Source of the DNA: VRUE01 sp963706605
Lineage (GTDB): Bacteria; Actinomycetota; Thermoleophilia; Solirubrobacterales; 70-9
DNA length: 64,000 nt
Assembly (NCBI GenBank): GCA_963706605.1
Contig: OY970165.1
Coordinates: 1,798,001 to 1,862,000, forward strand
Reading direction: 5' to 3'
The notes beneath the pieces are model-generated. The model did not search any database. It saw nothing but the letters and a program-made list of their open reading frames with translations, and had not been told where the DNA came from. Made by a program: the position numbers and the translations under genes. Shown here one piece after another: positions 8,721 through 16,252 of the stretch (its first letter is position 1; every line of letters starts with the position of its first letter).

Positions 8721-9038
8721 ATGCCTGAGAACCAGACCGAAGTGCTGACCGAAGACGACGTGATGGAGGCGCTCGAGGAGGTGATCGATCCCGAGCTGGG
8801 GCTCGACTTCGTCTCGCTGGGCCTCGTCTACGGCGTCGAGATCGAGAACGAAGACGTCTACGTGACCTTCACCCTGACCACCCCTGCCTGCCCGATAGGC
8901 CCCCAGGTCTCCGAGCAGATGAAGGAGTTCGTCGGCGACCTCCCCGGCGTCAGCGCCGTCCACCCGAAGATGATCTTCGACCCCCCCTGGTCCCCGGAGA
9001 TGATGACCGAGGACGCTAAGTTCGCACTGGGCTTCTAG
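8721..9038 (+). CDS. MIP18/SufT-type metal-sulfur cluster assembly factor (DUF59)
   Basis: 105-residue DUF59 protein of the SufT/PaaD/MIP18 type, which helps mature Fe-S proteins. Visible family features are DVMEALEEVIDPELGLDFVSLGLVYGV, split by the invariant DPE, the FTLTTPACPIGPQV motif with the conserved Cys, and DPPWSPEMMTEDAKFALGF at the C-terminus. An alternative ATG at 8712 would add three residues. The last 47 bases recur almost exactly at 15208-15254, 6.2 kb downstream, see findings. It is not next to the suf cluster in this window, but its role fits with it. Confidence 0.88.
   Translation: MPENQTEVLTEDDVMEALEEVIDPELGLDFVSLGLVYGVEIENEDVYVTFTLTTPACPIGPQVSEQMKEFVGDLPGVSAVHPKMIFDPPWSPEMMTEDAKFALGF
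8992..9038 (+). repeat. direct repeat copy A: 3' end of DUF59 gene
   Basis: This 47-base stretch is repeated at 15208-15254 with three differences, all synonymous in the reading frame and including the stop codon. About 25-40 bases further on, both copies also run into a TTTCATCCC motif. It marks the left border of the AT-richer accessory segment. Confidence 0.8.
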
Positions 9039-9110
9039 GCAGGGATTGGGGGTAGGGGATCAGTTTCATCCCATCCCATCCCATTCTCACGAATCAGCCA
9101 TGAGGGGATC

Positions 9111-9356
9111 TCAGGTGTAGAGCTCGGCGACACTGACAGCAGCGTGTGTTGGCGCTACAACGCCATCGTCATCCCGGAATAGGCCGGAGCGCTTGAGGTC
9201 ACGGATTGCGCACCTGATCTCCTCCGGCTCTGGCTGATCGGGATCAGCGGCAATCTTCAGAACCAACTCGGGAATCGTCAGATGTTCTGGATGCAGCTCG
9301 AAAACCACCTCAAAAACCGCGCGCTTGATCTGCCTCTGCTCATCATTAAGCAACAT
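9111..9356 (-). CDS. small helical protein, 81 aa, partner of HTH regulator
   Basis: Begins 5 bp after the stop of the winged-helix regulator gene (9362-10078), so both form one minus-strand unit. The sequence MLLNDEQRQIKRAVFEVVFE with RCAIRDLKRSGLF and a final beta segment resembles a winged-helix half-domain, which would fit a small DNA-binding or regulator-binding protein. No enzymatic motif. The family is not recognised; function is inferred from context only. Confidence 0.65.
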   Translation of the reverse strand: MLLNDEQRQIKRAVFEVVFELHPEHLTIPELVLKIAADPDQPEPEEIRCAIRDLKRSGLFRDDDGVVAPTHAAVSVAELYT

Positions 9357-9361
9357 GCGCG

Positions 9362-10078
9362 CTAACGCCTTTTTGTCGCCGAGGCTTTCTTGCCATCCTC
9401 TGGGCTTCTAGCCGACAGGAAGCTCGCAAGAAAGACGGTCGCCGAGACTGCGTCCATTGCTGCATTGCCTTTCTTCTTTTTCGGCAGCCGCTTGCTTGCG
9501 TCAGCCTGTAACTCCAAGATGGACGCTAGGAAGTCTCGTGAGAGTTTGCCGAATTCCTCAACGCCAAGAGTGTCGAGGATGAGTGGAGTCCAACTCAACT
9601 CACCTGGCGGCCCATCGAAGACATCAGCCTTCATCGAGGCTGAGGCATCGTTAAAGAACTCCTGTAGAAGGTTCACCGAGACGCTTTTTCGCATGCCCGG
9701 AGGGAGGTTGTCCCACGCATCAGGCGGGATCAATGTCGGGGCTGTTGCCCGATAGAAATGCTCTACGGCCCCACGAACCGGGATTTTGTGGTCCGCCACG
9801 ATCAGGTGGCATTCCCGCAGCACAGTTACGTGGTAGCAGACCTGACCCAGCTCCTCGTTCAGCTCCTCGGAGATTTCCTTTGGACTGGCGACACGTTCGC
9901 AGAAGATCGCGAGAACTCGCACGCGCACTCGATTTGAAAGCGCCTGCATCTGCATGCAATTGACTAGATCCCCTGGGGGCTGTTTTGGCCGCGTTCCGGC
10001 GGACTTTCGGCTTTTTGGGCCGGGGTGCCCTTTTGCGGATCTTGCTTTGCGCTTGCCCTCCTGTTTTTTTGGCGCCAT
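9362..10078 (-). CDS. ArsR-like winged-helix transcriptional regulator, 238 aa
   Basis: The ATG at 10078 has an AGAGGAGGAAG ribosome-binding site and is preferred to the longer frame from 10165. A lysine/arginine-rich N-terminal tail of about 35 residues (MAPKKQEGKRKARSAKG) precedes a winged-helix domain: ALSNRVRVRVLAIFCERVAS, PKEISEELNEELGQVCYHV (recognition helix region), then the wing EHFYRATAP. This arrangement is that of ArsR-like 'DNA-binding HTH' proteins that sense an unknown signal through the C-terminal helical domain. A paralogue of the same architecture (10661-11434) lies divergently across 580 bp. A strong hairpin sits in the leader at 10102-10139. The target genes are unknown. 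Confidence 0.8.
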   Translation of the reverse strand: MAPKKQEGKRKARSAKGHPGPKSRKSAGTRPKQPPGDLVNCMQMQALSNRVRVRVLAIFCERVASPKEISEELNEELGQVCYHVTVLRECHLIVADHKIPVRGAVEHFYRATAPTLIPPDAWDNLPPGMRKSVSVNLLQEFFNDASASMKADVFDGPPGELSWTPLILDTLGVEEFGKLSRDFLASILELQADASKRLPKKKKGNAAMDAVSATVFLASFLSARSPEDGKKASATKRR

Positions 10079-10101
10079 TCGGGTCTTCCTCCTCTGTCCG
10101 G

Positions 10102-10139
10102 TCCTGAGGGCGGCAGCTATGGGGCTGCCGCCCTCAGGA
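10102..10139. promoter_or_regulatory. perfect 15-bp inverted repeat in leader of HTH gene
   Basis: TCCTGAGGGCGGCAG at 10102-10116 and its exact complement at 10125-10139 with an 8-base spacer, 24 bp upstream of the regulator's ATG and next to its Shine-Dalgarno sequence. There is no T-run on either side, so it looks more like an operator or a translation-controlling leader hairpin than a terminator. Confidence 0.55.
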
Positions 10140-10660
10140 ACACGGGCTGCCTGGCCCTGGTCCATGGGAGGTGCGACAAGAGCCGAGCAGTTCTGTGGTC
10201 TTGAGTGCTATGGGCAGCATTAGCCATTGAGTGGCATTTGGCCATACGCACTATTCCGGCGATTTGCACCCCACCTTCCAAATTTCGTCGGCCATTCGCA
10301 ATTCGCGATGTATTGGAGATCGGGAAGATCGACTCGGGCTGGGGACGGGAAGTTCAACCCAGCCGAGCGAGTCGGGACCAGCGCGTTGCCAGCCCCGTCG
10401 CTCAGGTGGATCTAGCCGGACTTATGAATGGACGCAATCGGAGAAACGCAGCCGTGTTGATTGATCTTCAACATCCTCACCCCCTTCCCAGCTCAGGCGG
10501 TTCCTTCAGACAGCCATCGCTGCTAAAGATTATCTGAGTATTAGGAAAGTTACAGGCATTTGGACTTTTCCCTAGAAAAGCCCTGCAACTAAACCCGAAA
10601 ATCGGCCCAAATGGATTAGAGTGCTCGGCAGGTTCCTAATGCACGGCAAGGGGGTTCTTG
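10140..10660. other. intergenic region between divergent regulators
   Basis: No convincing gene is seen here; short open frames lack ribosome-binding sites and family resemblance. The right-hand half (about 10500-10640) is distinctly AT-rich and probably holds the promoter of the rightward regulator. No tRNA or known riboswitch was recognised. Confidence 0.5.
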
Positions 10661-11434
10661 ATGGCATCTTCAAAAAAACAAGGCATGAGGAAGCGGGCGA
10701 AGGTAGTCAAGGCGAAGAAGGAGATAGACAAGAAGAACATCAAGGGCATGGCCAATTCCATGCGCGTCCAGATACTGACGATCCTCAATGAACGCATGAA
10801 TAGCGCGACTGGGATTTCCAAGGAACTCGGGGTTGACTTTGGCGAAGTCAGCTATGAGATGGAAGTGCTTCGCGACATTGGCCTAATCGAGGTAGCTCGT
10901 GAAGTGAAGCGTCGTGGCGCTGTGGAGGTCTTCTATCGGGCTACCTCGCGGGCGCTTTTGGATGCTTATGAATGGCCCTCTGTACCTGATGCGGTAAAGG
11001 GGGGTCTGCGGGCATCTCTACTTCAGACCCTGATGGATGACGCAATCGCGGCGATCTCTGAGGAGACCTATGACTCGCTGGAGGGTGCACACATGAGCTG
11101 GGCGCCGATGATTGTCGACAAACAAGGTTGGCAGGAACTCGTAGAGATCTTGCGGCACGCCTTGGAAAAAGCGCTCGACGTCCAAACGGACAGTGCAAAG
11201 CGATTGACTGCCGAGGACGCGGCAGGAATTTCATGCACCGTTTCGATCCTTGGCTATCCCTCCGCCCACGACGAAAGGCGGGTCGGGCCTCCCGCTGATG
11301 CTCAAGACCTCATCGTGTCAGCCGAGTTGCCAGAGACCAAGCAGAAAAAGCCACGAAGAAAAAGGGCGAAAGGGGCTGGGGGATCGGGGGGAGCGATCCG
11401 GAAACAGCGGAAAAAGGGTGATGCCGACAGATAG
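10661..11434 (+). CDS. ArsR-like winged-helix transcriptional regulator, 257 aa (paralogue)
   Basis: Same architecture as the gene at 9362-10078: a basic N-terminus (SSKKQGMRKRAKVVKAKKE), a winged helix (MANSMRVQILTILNERMN, ATGISKELGVDFGEVSYEM), the wing VEVFYRATSRALLDAYEW and a helical C-terminal domain containing MSWAPMIVDKQGW, parallel to LSWTPLILDTLGV in the paralogue. It ends in a second basic tail (KQKKPRRKRAKG, RKQRKKGDADR). The ATG at 10661 follows AAGGGGG. Divergent orientation suggests mutual or self-regulation across the shared intergenic region. The effector is unknown. Confidence 0.78.
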   Translation: MASSKKQGMRKRAKVVKAKKEIDKKNIKGMANSMRVQILTILNERMNSATGISKELGVDFGEVSYEMEVLRDIGLIEVAREVKRRGAVEVFYRATSRALLDAYEWPSVPDAVKGGLRASLLQTLMDDAIAAISEETYDSLEGAHMSWAPMIVDKQGWQELVEILRHALEKALDVQTDSAKRLTAEDAAGISCTVSILGYPSAHDERRVGPPADAQDLIVSAELPETKQKKPRRKRAKGAGGSGGAIRKQRKKGDADR

Positions 11435-11861
11435 CGGTCCGAGAACCGGACTTCGCGGTCCTCCTCCTCTTTTGGGTGGCCAGCCTACCGATGAGACTTT
11501 TCTCCACCTAAATATCGATGATTGCAATGGAGCCTGAGACCGGTAAGGATCTCGGCTGTACCTAAAAGGCGCTCATGCCGTACCACTGGCTTTGATGTTC
11601 GTTCTCACTGGATCGCACATCGCAGAGGTTCGGATCGCGCAGTCGACAGAGAGGCAGAAGATGACGGGGGTTGGCTGCTGTCAAAGAGGGCGCGTTGGTC
11701 GCAGGCCCATTGGATCGTGGCGCTCGCGTTTTTTCTGCTCGTTAGCTCGGCGGTCCTCGTGCTGACCAGGTCATGCCAGCTTTCGGCCTTCCTGAACAGC
11801 TCGCCACTCAACAATGATCCCGGCCGCTCTTCTCAGTGCCGGGAAGAATTGGAGTCACTCA
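11435..11861. other. 427-bp intergenic region, no supported gene
   Basis: An open frame from 11522 runs through here and encodes one hydrophobic stretch (WIVALAFFLLVSSAVLVL), but it overlaps the next gene by 180 bp in another frame and resembles nothing known. The segment otherwise holds the leader of the RTX gene; GGAG at 11851-11854 is that gene's ribosome-binding site. Confidence 0.45.
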
Positions 11862-13958
11862 ATGAATCGATATGTCATCGTCCACGCGATTGCGGCGCTC
11901 AGTCTCGCAGTCTTGTTCGGGAGCCTTGCCTCGCCCAGTATTGCGGCACCTTCGTGTGCTTCCGGACCCAGACTGAACGTGAATGCGGGGTTAGTCGAAG
12001 GAACCGAATGCGCGGACGTAATCGTTGTGACCTCCCCTAGCGTAGAAAAGATCGTGGGAGGACCGGGAGATGACATCATTTTTGCGAATAAGGAAGTCTT
12101 GGAAGTCAACGGAGGGGAAGGCGACGACCATATCTACGGAGAGCCGCTCAGCTCAGGGGCCAAACTAGAGCAGCTTTCGGATAAGACGAAGGAACCGAGC
12201 ATCCCAATCTTTCGGGTCGACGCGGAACTGCCTTCTAGATACCAAAGAGTGAACCGCAGGAACCATGCGAGGCTCAGTAGCGTCGAATACGGCGGCGACG
12301 GCAATCAAACACTAACCGGGGGTTCGGGCGGGGACTGGTTGTATGGCCAGCGAGGACAAGACACTCTCTTGGGCGGCGACGGACATGACCTCCTATATGG
12401 TGGTCCAGGCGACGATAAGCTCTATGGTCAGGAGGACTGGGACATCCTCGGCGGGGGTTTCGGCGAAGATCTTCTCGACGGAAACAACGGGAGCGACCTA
12501 GTCCGAGGGGACGCGTCGACTGACAATATTTTCGATAGCGGCAGCTCCGGTGTCGACACTCTTAGCTATGCCAGCGCTACCGCGCCGGGCTTCTCCGCGA
12601 GCATGACGCCATGGGCAAACTTTCCGCCTGAAGGGGATGAACGCGGTGTATACGTTCGTCTTGACGCCATACCCTGTAGCGGAGAAGGAGAATTTGAGGC
12701 CTGCGACGGCGACGCCGCCTCTGGGGGAGGCTACGACCAAGTCGCAAGCTGGCAGTTTGAGAACGTGATCGGATCACCGTTTGCGGACTTCATAGTCGGT
12801 AATGCCTGGAACAACCGAATCGATGGCGGCGGAGGCGCAGATGTCATCTATGGCTCGGCTGGCAACGACGTATTAGTCGGCGGCGCCGATGGCGACTACA
12901 TTCATGGAGACGGCGGGACCGACACGGCATTCGGTCTCGGTGGCCTCGACAACTGCGTACAGATCACCACCAAAGTGGATTGTGAGGGGGAAGCACAAGA
13001 AGTGCATCCGCGCGACCCGAGCAAGATAAGCGTTGGGTTTATGCAGAACGATATGGACCCCAATGTTCGCTCGGTATCGATGTATCTAGTTGGAAGCAAC
13101 ACCCATGACAGCGTTTGGGCCGTGCAGTGGTGGGACACCGTAACTCAAAAACTCTACATCTCTTTCAAGACTTTCTCTGACACCTGGGCCTACTTTGACA
13201 ACACGAATGGGGGATACACCCCTGGTTGCAGCTACACCCCAACGGAAGTCCTGTGCGCCCTTCCCGCGATGATTGACTCATTGGTCTTGGCCGGGATGGG
13301 ACACGACGATCAAGTCAACATATATCAGGGGGGCTTTGCAGAGAATACGTCTACGGTCCTTCTTGGAGGTCCGGGCAACGATTCGATTTGGGGAAGTGGT
13401 TCAACCGAAGACGTGTTAATTGATGGGGATGGCAACGACTACCTCACGTCGTTCGGCTGGGATGATGTTCTTGTCAACAATGGCGGTGCAGATACGCTTC
13501 AGGGCGGCAACGGAAACGACCTTCTCCTCTCGACTGAGATCTGTGGCGGTGATGTGTTGCACGGTGCTCGGTACGAAGAAGGAGACGCTGCCGGTGAGAA
13601 CAGCGCATCCTGGGCAAAGTTGCCTGCTCCGAATGGGGTGACGGCTAGTCTCGAATCAGGAATAGCTGGCAATTACTACAGCAGCGGTCCTAAATGCGGT
13701 TTCGGAAGCCTAAGCCAGCTTTTGGCCATCGATGACCTTGAGGGATCAAGTCAAAGCGACGCCTTGTATGGTGACTCTTTAGGCAACGGGATACTCGGTC
13801 GCCTTGGTGATGATTTCTTGTACGGGCGGGCTGGGGTCGACCAGATGCAGGCAGGAGAAAACGCCAGACGTGACGGGGTAGATGTCGTGCGGGGGGACGG
13901 AGGGGTAGACAATCTTTGCGAACATGACAGCCTTGACGACATTCAGACATGCCCGTAG
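11862..13958 (+). CDS. secreted RTX (haemolysin-type calcium-binding repeat) protein, 698 aa
   Basis: The ATG at 11862 with GGAG 8 bases upstream starts a Sec signal peptide (MNRYVIVHAIAALSLAVLFG, cleavage near SIAAPS). The mature protein carries RTX nonapeptides in blocks: GGPGDDIIF and GGEGDDHIYG near the N-terminus, a dense array around residues 150-215 (GGSGGDWLYG, GGDGHDLLYG, GGPGDDKLYG, DGNNGSDLVRG), a block near residues 325-355 (GGGGADVIYG, GSAGNDVLVG), further ones near 510-560 and a C-terminal one (LGDDFLYGRAG). Such repeats bind calcium and fold as a parallel beta-roll outside the cell. Classical RTX proteins use type I secretion; here a Sec signal replaces it and no ABC exporter is nearby. 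GC content is lower than the housekeeping genes, suggesting transfer. Confidence 0.85.
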   Translation: MNRYVIVHAIAALSLAVLFGSLASPSIAAPSCASGPRLNVNAGLVEGTECADVIVVTSPSVEKIVGGPGDDIIFANKEVLEVNGGEGDDHIYGEPLSSGAKLEQLSDKTKEPSIPIFRVDAELPSRYQRVNRRNHARLSSVEYGGDGNQTLTGGSGGDWLYGQRGQDTLLGGDGHDLLYGGPGDDKLYGQEDWDILGGGFGEDLLDGNNGSDLVRGDASTDNIFDSGSSGVDTLSYASATAPGFSASMTPWANFPPEGDERGVYVRLDAIPCSGEGEFEACDGDAASGGGYDQVASWQFENVIGSPFADFIVGNAWNNRIDGGGGADVIYGSAGNDVLVGGADGDYIHGDGGTDTAFGLGGLDNCVQITTKVDCEGEAQEVHPRDPSKISVGFMQNDMDPNVRSVSMYLVGSNTHDSVWAVQWWDTVTQKLYISFKTFSDTWAYFDNTNGGYTPGCSYTPTEVLCALPAMIDSLVLAGMGHDDQVNIYQGGFAENTSTVLLGGPGNDSIWGSGSTEDVLIDGDGNDYLTSFGWDDVLVNNGGADTLQGGNGNDLLLSTEICGGDVLHGARYEEGDAAGENSASWAKLPAPNGVTASLESGIAGNYYSSGPKCGFGSLSQLLAIDDLEGSSQSDALYGDSLGNGILGRLGDDFLYGRAGVDQMQAGENARRDGVDVVRGDGGVDNLCEHDSLDDIQTCP

Positions 13959-14075
13959 GAGCGCCCATGTACTATTAGCGACGGACACGAAATCACACGA
14001 GTCCGCAACTTTTGGGTGGGGGTTGGGTTTGTTTATGACAGCATCCGCACCTGATCACCAGTTATAGGAGCCTAG

Positions 14076-14537
14076 ATGCGAATCTCTTCAACTCTCATAA
14101 AAAGCACTATCCCCTTCCTCCTTGCGCTTGCCATCACGGTATCTCCAGCATTGGCTGGGAGCGCACGCTACTTCAAGGATAGGAACCAAGCAGCCTACCG
14201 GGTCTCTCTCCATGCGAATCCCAGCCGAGTTCTCTCGGCCACTTTCATCGTCTATGGCAAGGAAACCTTGCACTGTGAAGGCGCAATCATTCAAGGTGCC
14301 TGGACGATCAACAACATCAGAATCAACAATGGGCGCTTCCAGGCCGTGAAAACTGACAGCAGCGATGAACCCGCCTCGTCTCGACTGATGTTCCGCGGGA
14401 CATTGAAGGATGACACGATCCGTGGTTCCCTTTCGCTGCATCTAGCGATTCGCCACGGCGTGAAAACCAATAACTGCTGGAGCGGGAACGGCAAGAGCGA
14501 TCCCTTGGTGCGATACGTGGCCAAGGCCGTCAAGTAG
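14076..14537 (+). CDS. small secreted protein, 153 aa
   Basis: ATG at 14076 with AGGAG upstream; signal peptide MRISSTLIKSTIPFLLALAI followed by a cleavage site near SPALAGS. The mature domain (about 125 residues) is beta-rich, with two cysteines (HCEGA and NNCWSGNG) that could form a disulfide. The pattern of an exported beta-sandwich domain is common in Thermoleophilia, but no family is recognised. It lies 117 bp downstream of the RTX gene in the same direction and may be co-regulated. Confidence 0.72.
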   Translation: MRISSTLIKSTIPFLLALAITVSPALAGSARYFKDRNQAAYRVSLHANPSRVLSATFIVYGKETLHCEGAIIQGAWTINNIRINNGRFQAVKTDSSDEPASSRLMFRGTLKDDTIRGSLSLHLAIRHGVKTNNCWSGNGKSDPLVRYVAKAVK

Positions 14538-14640
14538 TAGGTCTCAGCTAGATCGATCCTCCAACCAGCTTGCAGAGACCTCTAGGTCTGGACGCTGGAA
14601 TGGCTCGTATCAGGAATGATGTAAGGGCATGGGCCTTTTG

Positions 14641-14679
14641 CCTCGTCCGGTTCGGATTTCCTTCCCGAATCGGACGAGG
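14641..14679. other. 15-bp inverted repeat (hairpin)
   Basis: CCTCGTCCGGTTCGG at 14641-14655 pairs with 14665-14679 over all 15 positions if one G-U pair is allowed, with a 9-base loop. No T-run follows, so an intrinsic terminator is unlikely on either strand; a factor-assisted terminator for the gene ending at 14537 or an element end is possible. Confidence 0.4.
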
Positions 14680-14706
14680 TGTTGCACGTTCGTCGTCCGC
14701 CGGATG

Positions 14707-14766
14707 CGGGAGCCGGCGCGCACCCGGCGGAGCGGGCGATCGTGCGCCGCGTTGAGGGCTGCCGGA
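14707..14766 (+). pseudogene. fragment of an addB-like nuclease gene
   Basis: About 60 bases match the inner part of the addB-like gene at 3180-3121 (opposite orientation in the window), with a few substitutions and two single-base gaps. The shared reading frame encodes GAHPAERAIVRRVEG in both places. Most differences are third-position, so the fragment derives from a functional homologue rather than from a recent copy. Flanking sequence does not match, so it is a relic. Confidence 0.7.
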
Positions 14767-15207
14767 AGGAGAGATCGCGAAGTCGACCGATTCGGCCGTA
14801 TGCACGAACGGTGCCGTGTGCGGCAGGCTCGCGAGGAGCATTGTCCCGTTTTTGTCCACAGCGAGTGCCGCGATCACGGGGGTAGCAACGAGTGCGATTT
14901 CCTGCCAGGGGTTCGGGTCTTGCGACACGACGAGCTGAGGTAGGGCCGGGATGGTGGATTTTGACTGCGAGCCACTGGAGAAGGAACTTCAGAAGCCCGA
15001 CATCCGGATACGATTTCGGCTTGGCTCTAGCACCGGCGCTGCCTTTGCAGCGGTTCGGTGCTGTCGTCATTCGGGCGACTACTGCGCTAACGCGACTCGA
15101 AGCACTACGGCTGTCAGTAGCGCTTTTGGCTTGGCGAGTCCCGGCATCCCCATGACCATCCCCACGGCCAGCAGAAGTAGCCGCTTGCAGGCGGATCGTG
15201 CCCGGAA

Positions 15208-15254
15208 CCCCGGAGATGATGACCGAGGACGCCAAGTTCGCATTGGGCTTTTAG
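15208..15254 (+). pseudogene. direct repeat copy B: orphan 3' end of a DUF59 gene
   Basis: Repeats 8992-9038 with three synonymous changes and the stop codon preserved; the frame encodes PEMMTEDAKFALGF. Upstream sequence is unrelated to the DUF59 gene, so the rest is missing. It marks the right border of the accessory segment, see findings. Confidence 0.8.
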
Positions 15255-15380
15255 GCGGAGTTTGCGGGGTCACAGGGGGCAGTGGGGGTCAATTTCATCC
15301 CTTGAGGAGCGCGATGGCCCTGAGTGAGCCCTGGCTCAGAGATCCTCGAATCGTCGTTGCGATGGGCTACCGTGGCCCTC

Positions 15381-15731
15381 ATGACTGACGAGGCCCTGAT
15401 TGCGGAGGCTGGCCGTCGACTCGCCGAGGCTGCTCCCGATGCGCGGGTGATCCTCTTCGGTTCTAGGGCGCGTGGGGAAGCACGCCCCGATAGCGACTTG
15501 GACCTCGTTGTAATCGAGCCGGCAATCGACAGTCGCAGTTCCGAGTTCGTACGTCTGCGTCATGCACTCGGAGAACTTGGGGTGCCAATCGACTTGATCG
15601 TCTATCGCCGAAGCGAGGTCGAGAGATGGCGTGAGGTGTCGGGTACCTTCCTCTATGACGTCTGGAGGGAAGGCCGTGTCCTCGCCGAGGGCCATGATGA
15701 CCTGGCGGAGGTTTCGCGAACCTCCTGGTGA
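15381..15731 (+). CDS. MNT-type nucleotidyltransferase domain protein, 116 aa
   Basis: Minimal polymerase-beta-like nucleotidyltransferase. The signature GSRARG (27-32) followed by DSDLDL (37-42) gives the metal-binding Asp residues, and a third acidic residue is expected in VPIDLIVY (Asp about 78). ATG at 15381 is chosen because it starts just before the first helix; an upstream in-frame start at 15324 lacks support. Such proteins are usually the antitoxin half of HEPN/MNT modules and AMPylate the toxin, but no HEPN gene is adjacent: the next gene is convergent fxsA. It is therefore an orphan, next to the decayed segment. Confidence 0.8.
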   Translation: MTDEALIAEAGRRLAEAAPDARVILFGSRARGEARPDSDLDLVVIEPAIDSRSSEFVRLRHALGELGVPIDLIVYRRSEVERWREVSGTFLYDVWREGRVLAEGHDDLAEVSRTSW

Positions 15732-15734
15732 CCG

Positions 15735-16211
15735 TCAGCGCGGCAGTTGAGGGTCGTCCTTGTCGATCTCCTCGGCGGTCGCGTCGAAGTCATAGGGGCG
15801 GCCGGCAGGATTGCCGTTGCGTCTGGCCGTCGTTCCGCCCATGCCCACGACGACGAAGCGGTGGGCTGCGTAGGCGCGCAACAGCCGGCGGGCGATCGCG
15901 CGGGTCGGGGGCAGAAGGAGCAGGAACCCGAAGATGTCGGTGACGAAGCCCGGCGTCAGCAGCAGGGTGCCGCCGACCGCGATCATCAGGCCGTCGGCGA
16001 CCTCGCGGCCGGGGAAGCGCCGCTCGGCTATCGCGGTGTTGAAGCGCCGCCAGGCGCCCCTTCCCTGGTAGCGCAGCAGCAGCGATCCGAGCAGGGCGTC
16101 GGCGAGCAGCAGCGCCAGGGTCGGCAGCACCCCGATCAGTCCCCCGATCTGGATGATCACGTACAGCTCGACGATGGGGACGACGATGAACAGGACTACG
16201 AGTAGGGCCAT
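15735..16211 (-). CDS. fxsA: FxsA-family membrane protein
   Basis: 158-residue inner-membrane protein. The N-terminus MALLVVLFIVVPIVELYVII and GVLPTLALLLADALLGSLLL are two hydrophobic segments. The next stretch, GLMIAVGGTLLLTPGFVTDI plus FGFLLLLPPTR, contains the TPGF-x-T-D motif typical of FxsA (named for suppression of F exclusion of phage T7 in E. coli). The cytoplasmic C-terminus is polar. Three bases separate its stop from the convergent nucleotidyltransferase gene. Its physiological role in this organism is unknown. Confidence 0.88.
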   Translation of the reverse strand: MALLVVLFIVVPIVELYVIIQIGGLIGVLPTLALLLADALLGSLLLRYQGRGAWRRFNTAIAERRFPGREVADGLMIAVGGTLLLTPGFVTDIFGFLLLLPPTRAIARRLLRAYAAHRFVVVGMGGTTARRNGNPAGRPYDFDATAEEIDKDDPQLPR

Positions 16212-16252
16212 TCGGACAGCCTAGAGATGCCCAGCAGTCGCTTTTGCGAGAC

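Larger units (their letters stand above)
14538..15380. other. decayed intergenic segment with gene remnants
   Basis: No intact gene is supported. The segment holds a hairpin (14641-14679), a scrap of the addB-like gene (14707-14766), and the duplicated 3' end of the DUF59 gene (15208-15254). On the minus strand two short frames look like pieces of an exported protein: CKRLLLLAVGMVMGMPGLA (signal-peptide-like, around 15120-15180) and VATPVIAALAVDKNGTMLL (around 14850-14890), in different frames. This fits a graveyard of degraded genes at the edge of an insertion. Confidence 0.6.

Noticed and set aside
9067..9085. Short CATCC tandem repeat after the DUF59 gene
   Set aside because: Only about three units; not enough for a repeat array or site.
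11522..12040. 172-codon frame with one hydrophobic segment upstream of the RTX gene
   Set aside because: Overlaps the well-supported RTX start by 180 bases in another frame and has no family likeness; the hydrophobic part may be chance.
14548..15235. Minus-strand frames of 126 and 217 codons in the decayed segment
   Set aside because: Frames are interrupted, no start site, no whole-domain likeness. Recorded only as remnants.
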